Shown: positions 26,733 through 36,010 of the stretch, piece by piece
How the letters are laid out: each line of letters opens with the position of its first letter
Position numbering within the stretch: position 1 is the first letter of the stretch
Assembly (NCBI RefSeq): GCF_000317225.1
Contig: NZ_AJLL01000012.1
Coordinates: forward strand, 102,064-166,063
Reading direction: 5' to 3'
Source of the DNA: Fischerella thermalis PCC 7521
GTDB taxonomy: Bacteria; Cyanobacteriota; Cyanobacteriia; Cyanobacteriales; Nostocaceae
Length of the DNA: 64,000 bases
Program-made: the position numbers and the translations under genes
Notes under the pieces: generated by a model
Told to the model about the DNA's origin: nothing
The model's input: the letters and a program-made list of their open reading frames with translations, nothing else
The model's database searches: none

Positions 26733-29180
26733 ATGACTACTGAAGAAATTAGGGTTCGCGGTACTGTTCAAGGGGTAGGATTTCGCCCGACTGTATATCG
26801 ACTCGCAAAGGCTTGTGGGTTGCGTGGTGATGTTTGTAATGATGGTGAAGGTGTTTTAATTCGTGCTTCTGGAACTGATGAATCTATAGAAGAATTTATC
26901 AAAAGATTACAGCAAGAATGCCCACCATTAGCAAGAATTAATCAACTCACACGCAAGCGTTATGAAAAAGAATTTTTATTCCATGATTTTGTGATTTCTC
27001 ATAGTATCAGTAGTGCTGTCAAAACGGAAATTTCTCCTGATGCTGCTACTTGTTCCCAATGTCGATCAGAAATATTTGATTTTTATAGTCGCTGGTATCG
27101 CTATCCCTTCACAAATTGTACTTATTGTGGCCCCCGGTTGAGTATTATTCGTGCTATTCCTTATGATCGCATTAACACTAGCATGGCGACTTTCACCATG
27201 TGTGCAGAGTGTATGAAAGAATATAACGATGTCGAAAACCGTCGCTTTCATGCCCAACCTGTAGCTTGTCATGTTTGTGGCCCAAAAGCAACATTAGAAC
27301 GTGCTGATGGTAAACCAATTACAGCTTCAATGTTTTCCATGTTGGATGATGTCGATGCTGTGTGTACTTTATTGCAGAGAGGCGAAATTGTCGCCATCAA
27401 AGGTATCGGCGGAATTCATCTAGCTTGCGATGCTACAAATGAAACGGCTGTGCAAAAACTCCGCCAGCGCAAACAACGATATCACAAACCCTTTGCTTTG
27501 ATGGCGCGGGATTTAGAAATCATAGAAAAATACTGCACCATCAACGATAAAGAAAGAGAATTATTGCAAAGTTCCGCCGCACCCATTGTCTTGTTGCAGA
27601 AAAAAGAACCAAACACTCCTCATACTCCTCACACTCCTCACACTCCCCCCTTACGGGAAGCCGCTACGCGTCTACACACTCCTCACACTCCCCTCACCTC
27701 CCCACCCCCCCACCTCCCCATATCCCCCTCTGTCGCCCCAGGACAAAATACCCTTGGTTTCATGCTACCTTACACGCCTTTACATCACTTAATTCTCAAG
27801 CGCATGAACCACCCAATTGTCTTAACAAGTGGCAATATTTCTGATGAACCACAATGTATTGATAATGATGAAGCGCGAGAGAAATTAAGCCAAATAGCTG
27901 ATTATTTCCTGTTACATAACCGAGAGATTGTTAACCGCGTAGATGATTCAGTAGTGCGGGTAGTTGGTGAGCAATTACAAACCATTCGTCGCGCCAGAGG
28001 CTACGCACCAGCACCGATTAAATTACCACCTGGATTTGAGCATTCTCCTGCAATTTTAGCAATGGGTGGCGAGTTAAAAAATACCTTTTGTTTATTAAAG
28101 GATGGACAAGCAATTTTATCTCAACATTTGGGAGATTTAGAAAATGCAGCCACCTTTACAGCCTATCAAAACACCCTCAATTTATACTTAAACTTGTTCG
28201 AGCATCAACCAGAAGCGATCGCCATTGACAAACATCCTGAATATCTATCTACAAAACTCGGTCAAGAACTAGGATTTACTCATCAAATTCCTATTTATTC
28301 TACCCAACATCATCACGCCCATATTGCCGCTTGCATGGCCGAAAATCATCTTCCTCTAGATTCACCACCTGTATTAGGCATCGCCTTAGATGGTTTAGGT
28401 TATGGTGAAGATAACACAATTTGGGGAGGTGAATTTCTCTTAGCAGATTATCACCAGTTTCAGCGATTAGCAACATTTAAACCAGTAGCCATGATTGGTG
28501 GAGAACAAGCTATTTACCAACCTTGGCGTAACACTTATGCTCAATTAATATCAGCATTTTCTTGGGAAGAAATCATAAGAAAATATGGTGATTTAGAAAT
28601 AATTAAATTTCTCAACCATAAACCACTCACACTCCTCAATCAACTAATATCAAAAAAAATCAATTCTCCCTTAGCTTCCTCCGCAGGACGTTTATTTGAT
28701 GCTGTAGCTGCTAGCATCCGTATATGCCGAGAAGAATGTAACTATGAAGGACAAGCAGCAATGGAAATGGAAGCTTTAGTTGATAAGAATATCTTAAATA
28801 AATATAAAGAAAAACAAAACTATCCTTTTGAAATTAACATTTTAGATAATATTTACTGTATAGACCCAAACCCCATGTGGCAAGCGTTATTAAAGGACTT
28901 ACAGCAGCAAACTTCTCCAGGAGTCATAGCTGCTAAGTTTCACATCGGTTTAGCTCAAGCCATTGGGAAATTAGCTACTTCATTGTGTCAACATCATCAC
29001 ATTAAAACAGTCGTCTTAAGCGGAGGAGTATTCCAAAATCTTATCTTATTAGAACAACTGAGTAAATATCTCAAAAATTCAGGCATCAACACACTAACTC
29101 ACAGCCTGACTCCCTGCAATGACGGCGGATTATCACTAGGGCAAGCAGTAATTGCAGCCGCCAAACTCATCAAAAAATAA
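26733..29180 (+). CDS. hypF: Carbamoyltransferase HypF
   Basis: In this 815-residue enzyme carbamoyl phosphate is turned into the thiocarboxamide on HypE that becomes the CN ligands of the NiFe site. Domains in order: acylphosphatase (VRGTVQGVGFRPTVYRLA); two zinc-finger pairs (CSQC/CTYCG and CAEC/CHVCG); YrdC-like (LRQRKQRYHKPFALMARDL); Kae1-like carbamoyltransferase (HPEYLSTK, QHHHAHIAACMAE, VLSGGVFQN). Residues ~293-331 are an unusual Thr/Pro/His-rich insert encoded by intergenic-type repeats. The start is MTTEEIRV (26733), since the longer reading translates the upstream palindrome. Confidence 0.96.
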   Translation: MTTEEIRVRGTVQGVGFRPTVYRLAKACGLRGDVCNDGEGVLIRASGTDESIEEFIKRLQQECPPLARINQLTRKRYEKEFLFHDFVISHSISSAVKTEISPDAATCSQCRSEIFDFYSRWYRYPFTNCTYCGPRLSIIRAIPYDRINTSMATFTMCAECMKEYNDVENRRFHAQPVACHVCGPKATLERADGKPITASMFSMLDDVDAVCTLLQRGEIVAIKGIGGIHLACDATNETAVQKLRQRKQRYHKPFALMARDLEIIEKYCTINDKERELLQSSAAPIVLLQKKEPNTPHTPHTPHTPPLREAATRLHTPHTPLTSPPPHLPISPSVAPGQNTLGFMLPYTPLHHLILKRMNHPIVLTSGNISDEPQCIDNDEAREKLSQIADYFLLHNREIVNRVDDSVVRVVGEQLQTIRRARGYAPAPIKLPPGFEHSPAILAMGGELKNTFCLLKDGQAILSQHLGDLENAATFTAYQNTLNLYLNLFEHQPEAIAIDKHPEYLSTKLGQELGFTHQIPIYSTQHHHAHIAACMAENHLPLDSPPVLGIALDGLGYGEDNTIWGGEFLLADYHQFQRLATFKPVAMIGGEQAIYQPWRNTYAQLISAFSWEEIIRKYGDLEIIKFLNHKPLTLLNQLISKKINSPLASSAGRLFDAVAASIRICREECNYEGQAAMEMEALVDKNILNKYKEKQNYPFEINILDNIYCIDPNPMWQALLKDLQQQTSPGVIAAKFHIGLAQAIGKLATSLCQHHHIKTVVLSGGVFQNLILLEQLSKYLKNSGINTLTHSLTPCNDGGLSLGQAVIAAAKLIKK
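27612..27722 (+). repeat. Intergenic-type repeat inserted in frame in hypF
   Basis: The stretch has tcctcacactcctcacactc tandem units, then ttacgggaagccgctacgcgtctacac, then more ctcacctcccc units. This is the composition seen in many spacers of this window. It adds ~37 codons between the YrdC-like part and SVAPGQNTLGF without breaking the frame. Confidence 0.75.
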
Positions 29181-29275
29181 CTCCAAGTATATATTATCTA
29201 AATCCTATAATTTCTGCCTTTGCGTTCTTTGCGTTCTTCGCGTTCTTCGCGGTTCATTAAACAGGAAAATCAACA

Positions 29276-29521
29276 ATGTGCTTAGGCATTCCCGGTCAAA
29301 TCATCGAAATCACAGACCAAAATCATAAACTAGCCATAGTCAACATCGCTGGTGTCAAACGCCAAATTAACATTGCTTGTATAGTTGATGAACAACATCC
29401 TCCCGAATCTTGCATTGGTGACTGGGTATTAGTTCATGTTGGCTTTGCTATGAATCGAATTAATGAAAAAGAAGCATTAGAAACCTTGCAGATGCTGCAA
29501 GAAATTGCAAATAATTGTTGA
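29276..29521 (+). CDS. hypC: Hydrogenase assembly chaperone HypC
   Basis: An 81-residue HypC/HupF protein with the diagnostic N-terminus MCLGIPGQI. Cys2 is the residue that holds the Fe(CN)2CO moiety with HypD and contacts the immature HupL. The body VGDWVLVH-type strand (GDWVLVHVGFAMNRI) is typical. It lies ~95 bases after hypF, behind a gcgttcttcgcggttcatt repeat, and ~66 bases before hypD. Confidence 0.95.
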   Translation: MCLGIPGQIIEITDQNHKLAIVNIAGVKRQINIACIVDEQHPPESCIGDWVLVHVGFAMNRINEKEALETLQMLQEIANNC

Positions 29522-29587
29522 TTGTTGATTGTTGTTTGTTGTTTGCAACAACCAACAATCAGCTACCATCCACCAACTAACATTCAT

Positions 29588-30715
29588 ATGAAATATGTAG
29601 ATGAGTTTCGTGATTCTAATAAAGCTAAAGCACTAGCTTGGCAAATAGAAAAATTATCTTGCCAGTTAGGTAAACAAATTAAAATTATGGAAGTATGCGG
29701 CGGTCATACCCATTCTATATTTAAGTATGGCATCGAAGCAGTCCTACCCAAGGCAATAGAATTGATTCATGGGCCTGGTTGTCCGGTGTGCGTTATGCCC
29801 AAGGGTAGGTTAGATGATGCGATCGCGATCGCCCAACATCCTAATGTCATCTTTGCTACCTTTGGCGATGCAATGCGGGTTCCTGGTTCTCAAACGAGTC
29901 TGCTGCAAGCGAAAGCAACAGGTGCAGATATCCGCATGGTTTACTCGCCCTTAGATAGCCTGAAAATTGCCAAAGAAAACCCCAACAAAGAAGTTGTATT
30001 TTTTGCCTTAGGTTTTGAAACTACAGCCCCTAGTACTGCTTTTACCATCCTACAAGCAGCCGCAGAAAATATTCACAACTTCAGCTTATTTTGTAATCAC
30101 GTTCTTGTGATTCCTGCTTTACAAGCACTGTTAGATAATCCTGATCTACAACTCGATGGATTTATCGGGCCTGGACATGTCAGTATGGTAATTGGTACTG
30201 AACCTTATCAATTTATTTCTCAACAATATCACAAGCCAATTGTCATTTCCGGGTTTGAACCTCTAGATATTCTCCAATCAGTTTGGATGCTAGTACGGCA
30301 GTTAGTAGAAAAGCGCTGCGAAGTTGAAAATCAATATCGCCGATTGGTAGAAAATCGGGGTAATCAATTGGCACTAACTGCTATGAATACGGTGTTTGAA
30401 ATAAGAGAATTCTTTGAGTGGCGTGGCTTGGGTGATATACCTTATTCTGGGTTAAAAATTCGTTCTGAATATGCCCAGTTTGATGCTGAGTTAAAGTTTA
30501 TTATTCCTAATTTGAAAGTAGCAGATCATAAGGCTTGTAAGTGTGGAGAAATTCTCAAGGGTGTGATGAAGCCTTGGGAGTGCAAGGTGTTTGGTACTGC
30601 TTGTACGCCGGAAACACCAATTGGTACTTGTATGGTGTCTTCGGAGGGTGCGTGTGCAGCTTATTACAAATATGGTCGTTTTTCTATGGTTGGGAGAGAG
30701 GGGGTGGGGGTTTAG
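29588..30715 (+). CDS. hypD: Hydrogenase maturation protein HypD
   Basis: This is a 375-residue iron-sulfur protein that holds iron with HypC while the CN and CO ligands are attached. Motifs: MEVCGGHTHSIFKYG (active Cys), HGPGCPVCVMP, and FALGFETTAPSTA. The C-terminal [4Fe-4S] region has DHKACKCGEILKG, WECKVFGTACTPETPIGTCM and EGACAAYYKYG. The ATG at 29588 (MKYVDEFRD) is used; the longer frame from 29522 is encoded by ttgattgttgtttgt repeats. Confidence 0.95.
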   Translation: MKYVDEFRDSNKAKALAWQIEKLSCQLGKQIKIMEVCGGHTHSIFKYGIEAVLPKAIELIHGPGCPVCVMPKGRLDDAIAIAQHPNVIFATFGDAMRVPGSQTSLLQAKATGADIRMVYSPLDSLKIAKENPNKEVVFFALGFETTAPSTAFTILQAAAENIHNFSLFCNHVLVIPALQALLDNPDLQLDGFIGPGHVSMVIGTEPYQFISQQYHKPIVISGFEPLDILQSVWMLVRQLVEKRCEVENQYRRLVENRGNQLALTAMNTVFEIREFFEWRGLGDIPYSGLKIRSEYAQFDAELKFIIPNLKVADHKACKCGEILKGVMKPWECKVFGTACTPETPIGTCMVSSEGACAAYYKYGRFSMVGREGVGV

Positions 30716-30784
30716 GGAATTGCAGAATATCTTTTTTGGACGAACCGCCAAGACGCCAAGAAGCCAAGAAGAATGGGAGGTTTT

Positions 30785-31000
30785 ATGCCATTTGTGACTG
30801 TTCAAATTGCCAAGGGTCATTCTATTGAAAAGAAGCGACAATTAGCGCAAGCAATTACTGATGCTTTGGTTGCGACTATGGGTACTAAGCCGGAATGGGT
30901 GACTGTGCATATTGATGAGTTTGAAAGGGAAAATTGGGCTGTCGGTGGTGTTTTACATGTTGATAAACATGGTGGAAGGCATGTGGAGAAGGGGGTGTAA
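30785..31000 (+). CDS. 4-oxalocrotonate tautomerase-family protein in the hyp cluster
   Basis: A 71-residue protein beginning MPFVTVQIAKGHSIEKKRQL. After removal of Met, Pro becomes the N-terminal catalytic base of the tautomerase superfamily. VTVHIDEFERENWAVGG follows the family's second half. The ribosome site gggagg is good. Its substrate is unknown. A tautomerase-like gene between hypD and hypE has been noted in other heterocystous cyanobacteria, as I recall, so the location is probably not accidental, but no role in hydrogenase maturation has been shown. Confidence 0.85.
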   Translation: MPFVTVQIAKGHSIEKKRQLAQAITDALVATMGTKPEWVTVHIDEFERENWAVGGVLHVDKHGGRHVEKGV

Positions 31001-31060
31001 ATTTAAGTGAAAAGTCAAAGGGAAGGTAGTTAACTTTTGACTTGAATTTGGTGAGGATGT

Positions 31061-31834
31061 ATGCAACAAAATTTATTTGATTTGTCTGGGAAAGTGGCAA
31101 TTATCACTGGTTCCGGACGGGGTTTGGGAAAGGTGATGGCTGTGGGTTTGGCTGATTTTGGTGTGAAGGTGATTGTTGGCGATCGCAATTTTGAGGAAGC
31201 GAAACAGACAGCACAAACGATTAAAGATGCTGGGGGAGTTGCAAGTGCAACTTTTGTGGATATTTCGGAGAGTGATAGTTGTAATGATTTGATTCAGTTT
31301 GCTGTTAATGAGTTTGGACAGGTTAATATTCTGGTGAATAATGCTGGAATTGATATTATAAAACCCGCAGAAGCAATTTTGGAGTCTGAATGGGATGAAA
31401 TTCTAAATGTGAATTTGAAAGGACATTTTCACTGTTCGCAATTTGCTGCTATCCAGATGATGAAGCAAAATACGGGTGGTGCAATTATTAATATTTCCTC
31501 AATTGCTTCTGTTGTGGGTATTCCTGGGTTGGTTGCTTATAGTGCTGCTAAGGGTGGAATTAACCAACTGACGCGTGTGATGGCGGTGGAATGGGCCTCG
31601 AAAAATATCCGAGTGAATGCGATCGCACCAGGTTACTTTGAAAATATCATGCTGGGTGCGAATGTAGAACATGAAAAGCTTGAAAAGCAAAAACAAATTA
31701 TCACTTTTACACCAATGGCGCGTCGTGGTAAGCCAGAGGAATTAATTGGTCCATTGGTTTTTTTAGCTTCCGATGCATCTTCTTATATTACTGGTGCTAT
31801 TTTATTTGTTGATGGTGGATATACCGCTGCTTGA
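31061..31834 (+). CDS. Short-chain dehydrogenase/reductase inside the hyp cluster
   Basis: A 257-residue classical SDR: TGSGRGLG (residues 16-23) for the dinucleotide, NNAG, INISSIASVVG, YSAAK (catalytic Tyr/Lys) and the C-terminal ITGAILFVDGGYTAA. It resembles gluconate/glucose or 3-oxoacyl-ACP reductase-type enzymes; the substrate cannot be assigned. It sits between the tautomerase gene and hypE, 60 bases from each, in the same direction, so it is likely co-transcribed with hyp genes. Whether this is function or a passenger gene is open. Confidence 0.85.
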   Translation: MQQNLFDLSGKVAIITGSGRGLGKVMAVGLADFGVKVIVGDRNFEEAKQTAQTIKDAGGVASATFVDISESDSCNDLIQFAVNEFGQVNILVNNAGIDIIKPAEAILESEWDEILNVNLKGHFHCSQFAAIQMMKQNTGGAIINISSIASVVGIPGLVAYSAAKGGINQLTRVMAVEWASKNIRVNAIAPGYFENIMLGANVEHEKLEKQKQIITFTPMARRGKPEELIGPLVFLASDASSYITGAILFVDGGYTAA

Positions 31835-31893
31835 AGGTGAAGATAAGTGACCACTAACAACCAACAATCAACCACCAACTAAGAACTAACTAT

Positions 31894-32997
31894 ATGAACT
31901 TTTCCTATGCTAATTCCTCCCAAATTTCTCTGTTTCAAAACATCGAAAAAATCCGCCGTCATCGAGGGAAAGTACATGATCAAAACATCACTCTCGCCCA
32001 TGGTAGCGGTGGTAAAGCTATGCGCGATTTAATTGATGATGTTTTTGTTAGTAAGTTTGATAATCCAATTCTTTCACAATTAGAAGACCAAGCAACTTTT
32101 GATTTAGCGAGTCTTCTCCAACAAGGAGATAGACTGGCTTTTACAACTGATTCTTATGTTGTAGATCCTTTATTTTTTCCTGGTGGTGATATCGGGGAAT
32201 TAGCTGTTAATGGTACGATCAACGATTTAGCAGTGAGTGGTGCTAAGCCTCTATATCTTAGCTGTAGCGTCATTTTAGAAGAAGGTTTATCAATAGAAAC
32301 CTTACGACGCGTTGTTACCAGTATGCAAATTGCAGCCAATAAAGCTGGTGTACAAATTGTCACTGGTGACACAAAAGTTGTACATCGTGGTGCAGCCGAT
32401 AAGCTGTTTATTAACACAACTGGTATTGGCGTAATTCGTGCAGGTGTTTCTATTTCTGCCCATTATATTCAACCCGGAGATGTAATCATTATTAATGGTG
32501 AATTAGGCAATCATGGTACAGCTATTCTCATCGCCCGTGGAGAATTAGCATTAGAAACGAATATAGAAAGTGACTGCCAACCATTACATGATTTAGTCCA
32601 AAATATTCTTGATGTTTGTCCTGAAATTCATGCTATGCGGGACGCGACACGGGGTGGTTTAGCTACTGTATTAAATGAATTTGCCCTCAGTTCTAATGTC
32701 GCAATTCGCCTTCATGAACAATCAATTCCAATTCGGGAAGAAGTGCAAGGTGTTTGCGAAATATTAGGTTTAGATCCATTGTATTTAGCCAATGAAGGTA
32801 AACTCGTCGTAGTAGTAAAACACGAACATGCTGATACAGTTTTATCAGCAATGAAATCCCACCCCGCAGGAAAAAATGCTTGTATTATCGGGGAAGTTAT
32901 TCCTTCCCCCCCAGGTATCGTTTTATTAAAAACTATTTTTGGCACAGAACGGATTGTAGATATGCTTGTCGGCGATCAATTACCACGTATTTGTTAA
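31894..32997 (+). CDS. hypE: Hydrogenase maturation protein HypE
   Basis: A 367-residue PurM-like ATPase. It dehydrates the thiocarboxamide placed on its C-terminal cysteine by HypF to thiocyanate, the source of CN ligands. The essential tail PRIC is intact at the very end. Other motifs: LAHGSGGKAMRDLI, TTDSYVVDPLFFPGGDIGEL, VTGDTKVV, and MRDATRGGLATVLNEFA. It is preceded by heptamer repeats (31855-31885) and followed by a 138-base spacer with a palindromic repeat. Confidence 0.95.
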   Translation: MNFSYANSSQISLFQNIEKIRRHRGKVHDQNITLAHGSGGKAMRDLIDDVFVSKFDNPILSQLEDQATFDLASLLQQGDRLAFTTDSYVVDPLFFPGGDIGELAVNGTINDLAVSGAKPLYLSCSVILEEGLSIETLRRVVTSMQIAANKAGVQIVTGDTKVVHRGAADKLFINTTGIGVIRAGVSISAHYIQPGDVIIINGELGNHGTAILIARGELALETNIESDCQPLHDLVQNILDVCPEIHAMRDATRGGLATVLNEFALSSNVAIRLHEQSIPIREEVQGVCEILGLDPLYLANEGKLVVVVKHEHADTVLSAMKSHPAGKNACIIGEVIPSPPGIVLLKTIFGTERIVDMLVGDQLPRIC

Positions 32998-33029
32998 TAA
33001 TACTATGTTATATAGACATTTAAAAAAAC

Positions 33030-33085
33030 GAACACAGATGAACACAGATAAACACCGATAATTCATCTGTGTTCATCGCCTTGCA
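33030..33085. repeat. Palindromic acacagat repeat between hypE and hypA
   Basis: The arms gaacacagatgaacacagat and tcatctgtgttcatc fold into a hairpin. It is a family member with 59724-59795 and others. Confidence 0.75.
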
Positions 33086-33135
33086 CGGTGGTCGAAAAAT
33101 TGAAACTTTGGGCTAATTAATAAATTAAAAAACTT

Positions 33136-33477
33136 ATGCATGAACTTAGCATTACCCAAAATATCGTAGCAATTGTAGCCGAACATGCCCACGGTTTAAA
33201 AGTGCAACGGGTACTATTAGAAATAGGTCAACTTTCAGCTATCATGCCTGATGCAATCCGATTTTGTTTTGATATTTGTTCTCAAGGAACTGTTTTAGAA
33301 GGAGCGAAATTAGAAATTTCGGAAATAGCAGGCTTAGGAAAATGCTGCCAATGTGGTTCAGAAATTCCTCTAACACAACCCTTTGGCCAGTGTCAATGTG
33401 GTAGTCAGCAAATAAACTTAATTGCTGGTCAAGAATTGAAAATTAAAGAAATAGAAATAGAGGAAATATGTGTGTAA
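33136..33477 (+). CDS. hypA: Hydrogenase nickel-insertion protein HypA
   Basis: A 113-residue nickel metallochaperone. The N-terminal MHE (with His2) is the nickel ligand, as in MHELSITQNIV. Two CxxC-type pairs (CCQCG and CQCG) bind the structural zinc. It delivers nickel with HypB to the HupL precursor. The last ten bases overlap the start of hypB, a sign of translational coupling. Confidence 0.95.
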   Translation: MHELSITQNIVAIVAEHAHGLKVQRVLLEIGQLSAIMPDAIRFCFDICSQGTVLEGAKLEISEIAGLGKCCQCGSEIPLTQPFGQCQCGSQQINLIAGQELKIKEIEIEEICV

Positions 33478-34322
33478 CTTGCGGTTGTTCCAATGATAAT
33501 GAAGCCAAAATCTCTAATTTAGAAACCAGTCAAGTCATGGAAATAGATACTAATGGGCATAGTCATCATACTCACACCCACACTTTAGCAGATGGGACTG
33601 TCATTACTCATTCTCACAGTCACGACCAGACTCACGAAACCACATCTCATATTCATGCTAAAATACATGGCACAACAATATCTTTAGAACAAGATATTTT
33701 AGCTAAAAATAACTTAATAGCAGCCCAAAATCGCGGCTGGTTTAAAGGTAGAAATATTCTTGCATTAAATCTCATGAGTTCTCCTGGTGCGGGGAAAACC
33801 ACCCTCTTAACTCGTACTATCAATGATTTAAAAAATAATTTAACTATCAGTGTTATAGAAGGTGATCAAGAAACTATCAACGATGCCAAAAAAATTCAAG
33901 CCACAGGCTGCAAAGTTATCCAAATTAACACAGGTACAGGCTGTCATCTTGATGCAGCCATGATCGAAAAGGGATTACAACAACTCAATCCACCGCTGAA
34001 TTCAGTTGTGATGATTGAGAATGTTGGTAATTTGGTTTGTCCAGCATTATTTGATTTAGGAGAAAAACTCAAAGTCGTAATTCTCTCTATCACAGAAGGA
34101 GAAGACAAACCTATCAAATATCCTCACATGTTCCGCGCTAGTGAAGTTATGCTTCTCACTAAAATTGACTTGCTGCCTTACATCCAATTTGATGTGCAAA
34201 AATGTATAGAATATGCCCAGCAGGTCAATCCTCAAATTCAGATTTTTCAAGTTTCAGCATTAACCGGAACTGGGCTAGAAAATTGGTATGAGTGGCTAAC
34301 TCAAAAAGCGGCTAATTGTTAA
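33468..34322 (+). CDS. hypB: Hydrogenase nickel-incorporation GTPase HypB
   Basis: A 284-residue GTPase that powers nickel transfer. It starts with a CxxCxC motif (MCVTCGCSN), followed by a histidine-rich stretch (about residues 25-63: HSHHTHTHTLADGTVITHSH, then IHAKIH) likely to store nickel. The G-domain has SSPGAGKTTLL (Walker A), EGDQETINDA, the zinc/nickel-binding Cys/His of TGTGCHLDA, ENVGNLVCPA and TKIDLLPY. It is the last hyp gene in the window. Confidence 0.96.
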   Translation: MCVTCGCSNDNEAKISNLETSQVMEIDTNGHSHHTHTHTLADGTVITHSHSHDQTHETTSHIHAKIHGTTISLEQDILAKNNLIAAQNRGWFKGRNILALNLMSSPGAGKTTLLTRTINDLKNNLTISVIEGDQETINDAKKIQATGCKVIQINTGTGCHLDAAMIEKGLQQLNPPLNSVVMIENVGNLVCPALFDLGEKLKVVILSITEGEDKPIKYPHMFRASEVMLLTKIDLLPYIQFDVQKCIEYAQQVNPQIQIFQVSALTGTGLENWYEWLTQKAANC

Positions 34323-34339
34323 CAGGGAACAGCCAAAAA

Positions 34340-34442
34340 GAGCATCCCAATTTTTTCAAAACACAAAAATTAACACTCTGCGATCCTTTGCGTCAACTTC
34401 TGCGTTACTCTGCGTTTAAAAAACTCTAACATTTGGGATGCT
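34340..34442. repeat. Inverted repeat bracketing a gcgtt-type repeat after hypB
   Basis: Arms agcatcccaa (34340) and ttgggatgct (~34432) lie ~80 bases apart and flank a ctctgcgatcctttgcgtca repeat. It could act as a terminator for the hyp cluster but lacks a clear T tract. Confidence 0.45.
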
Positions 34443-34496
34443 TCCCAGGGAAATCTCCATAATTAAGCAGATTTAATCAATGATCACTGCTCACTG

Positions 34497-35699
34497 TTAA
34501 TTTGTCGTTGACTTGGCTATCAGCTGCAATTGCAACCCCTGGGGATAACTTCCTTCCTCTTTAATTCGCTTAATTTCAGCATCAGTGATCCGCAAACCCA
34601 GATTTTGCGCTACTGTTCGGACAATATCCCCTCGATCAATGATACCCGCAACAGCACCCGCAGGCGAAAGCACGGTAACGCGGGGTAACTGTTCCTTTTC
34701 CAGTTTGTTAATGATTTCAGCGATACTAGTTGATTCCTCAACGCTAGGAATTTCTGTCAAGGGATGCACGATCGCATCAACAGTCCTGGTTTCCCACTCG
34801 CTTCTTTCTACTGTTCGCAAGTCATCAATGGCTACCATACCCCGATAACGTCCATCAGATTCAGCAAAATAAATCTGTGCAGGATTCGTTTCTAATAAGT
34901 ATAAGTCGGCAAAGGAACGTAGGGTTTGGTTCGCATCGACTATGCGAAAATCACGAGTCATAGCATCAGTTGCTTTCAACTTCAGCAAGGTTTCTTGCAA
35001 AATGGTGACCCGATCATAAGTAGTGGCGTTGCGGATACCAAACCAACCCAATAGGGCGATCCATAAACCTGTAACTAACTCGCCTGTAAAATAGTCTACT
35101 GCCAAGCCCAGGGCGATCGCAGCATAACCTAAAATTTTTCCTGTTTTTGCTGCCCAATGTACAGCTTGAAAGCGATCGCCTGTAGCTTTCCATACAGCTG
35201 CTTTTAACACCTGTCCTCCATCTAAAGGTAAGCCAGGAATCAGATTAAATAAGGCTAATACTAAATTTATTCTCGCTAAATCTCCTATCATCATTCGTAG
35301 CGCACTTGTTTCAGGTAATACATCAGTCCCCAGACGTAGCAGCACAAATAAGGCAATGCTAACTGCTGGCCCAGCGATCGCTACTTGAAAGGCTTTACCA
35401 GGTGTTTTAGATTCTTCTTCAATAGCAGCAATCCCGCCAAATAAAAACAAAGTAATGGAATTTACTTTAATGCCTTGCGATCGCGCCACCAAGCTGTGGC
35501 CCAACTCGTGTAACAATACCGAAGTAAATAACAGTAGTGCCATGACTACTCCTGCACTCCAAGCCCAAACTGTTCCTAATTCCTGATAAGCTACACCAAA
35601 GTTCAGGGTTGCCAACCCTAGAATCAAAAACCACAAGGGGTCTAAAAATAAAGGAATCCCGAATAAAGACCCTATTCGCCAATTTGTATTTGTTTGCAT
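34497..35699 (-). CDS. Site-2 protease (M50) family membrane protein with CBS domains
   Basis: A 400-residue membrane metalloprotease of the site-2-protease family. HELGH at residues 64-68 gives the zinc-binding HExxH, and the third ligand is in the LIPGLPLDGGQVLKA motif near residue 160. Membrane segments flank both. The C-terminal ~130 residues contain a CBS-domain pair (ATDAMTRDFRIVD, VDAIVHPLTEIPSVEESTSI, VAGIIDRGDIV). Family members cleave membrane-bound regulators; CBS pairs usually bind adenylate-type ligands. The target is unknown and no anti-sigma gene is adjacent. The gene converges with hypB. Confidence 0.88.
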   Translation of the reverse strand: MQTNTNWRIGSLFGIPLFLDPLWFLILGLATLNFGVAYQELGTVWAWSAGVVMALLLFTSVLLHELGHSLVARSQGIKVNSITLFLFGGIAAIEEESKTPGKAFQVAIAGPAVSIALFVLLRLGTDVLPETSALRMMIGDLARINLVLALFNLIPGLPLDGGQVLKAAVWKATGDRFQAVHWAAKTGKILGYAAIALGLAVDYFTGELVTGLWIALLGWFGIRNATTYDRVTILQETLLKLKATDAMTRDFRIVDANQTLRSFADLYLLETNPAQIYFAESDGRYRGMVAIDDLRTVERSEWETRTVDAIVHPLTEIPSVEESTSIAEIINKLEKEQLPRVTVLSPAGAVAGIIDRGDIVRTVAQNLGLRITDAEIKRIKEEGSYPQGLQLQLIAKSTTN

Positions 35700-36010
35700 T
35701 TTTATTTCCTAGATTATTAAGATTTGTTAGTAGTTAGTAGTTGGTTGTTAGTTGTTAGTTGTTGGTTATCTTTCTTCTATGGGGATTTAAAACCCCATCC
35801 CAAACCTTCTGTTCCCTTTCATACCGCTAACTACTAACCACTATCGACTAACAGTCACCACGAAAATACATCTATTTATTGACTTACCCAATTTCTAGAA
35901 TAGACAATTCCAGCCAAGCACATAAACACACAAACAAAAACAGCAGATAAAGCGCTTCCCAAAGCTCAAACATCTGCTGCTTTATGTATTGCTTGTAGTA
36001 TAACCAAAAC
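35700..36010. other. Spacer between the site-2 protease and psaK genes
   Basis: 311 bases: heptamer repeats gttagtagttagtagttggt (~35726-35770) and their inverted counterpart ctaactactaaccactatcg (~35826-35850), then a terminator-like hairpin at 35936-35979. There is no gene. Confidence 0.5.
35936..35979 (-). terminator. Terminator after the first psaK
   Basis: On the minus strand cagcagat pairs with atctgctg, enclosing an inner stem agctt/aagcgct, and is followed by a T run. It is well placed 30 bases after the psaK stop. Confidence 0.65.

Noticed and set aside
27612..27722. actcctcacac motif of the small RNA Yfr1
   Set aside because: It arises from the tandem ctcctcacact repeat inside hypF, without the two flanking hairpins of Yfr1.
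30491..30841. Minus-strand and second-frame reading frames over the end of hypD
   Set aside because: They are shadows of hypD and of the spacer repeat; codon pattern and motifs favour hypD.
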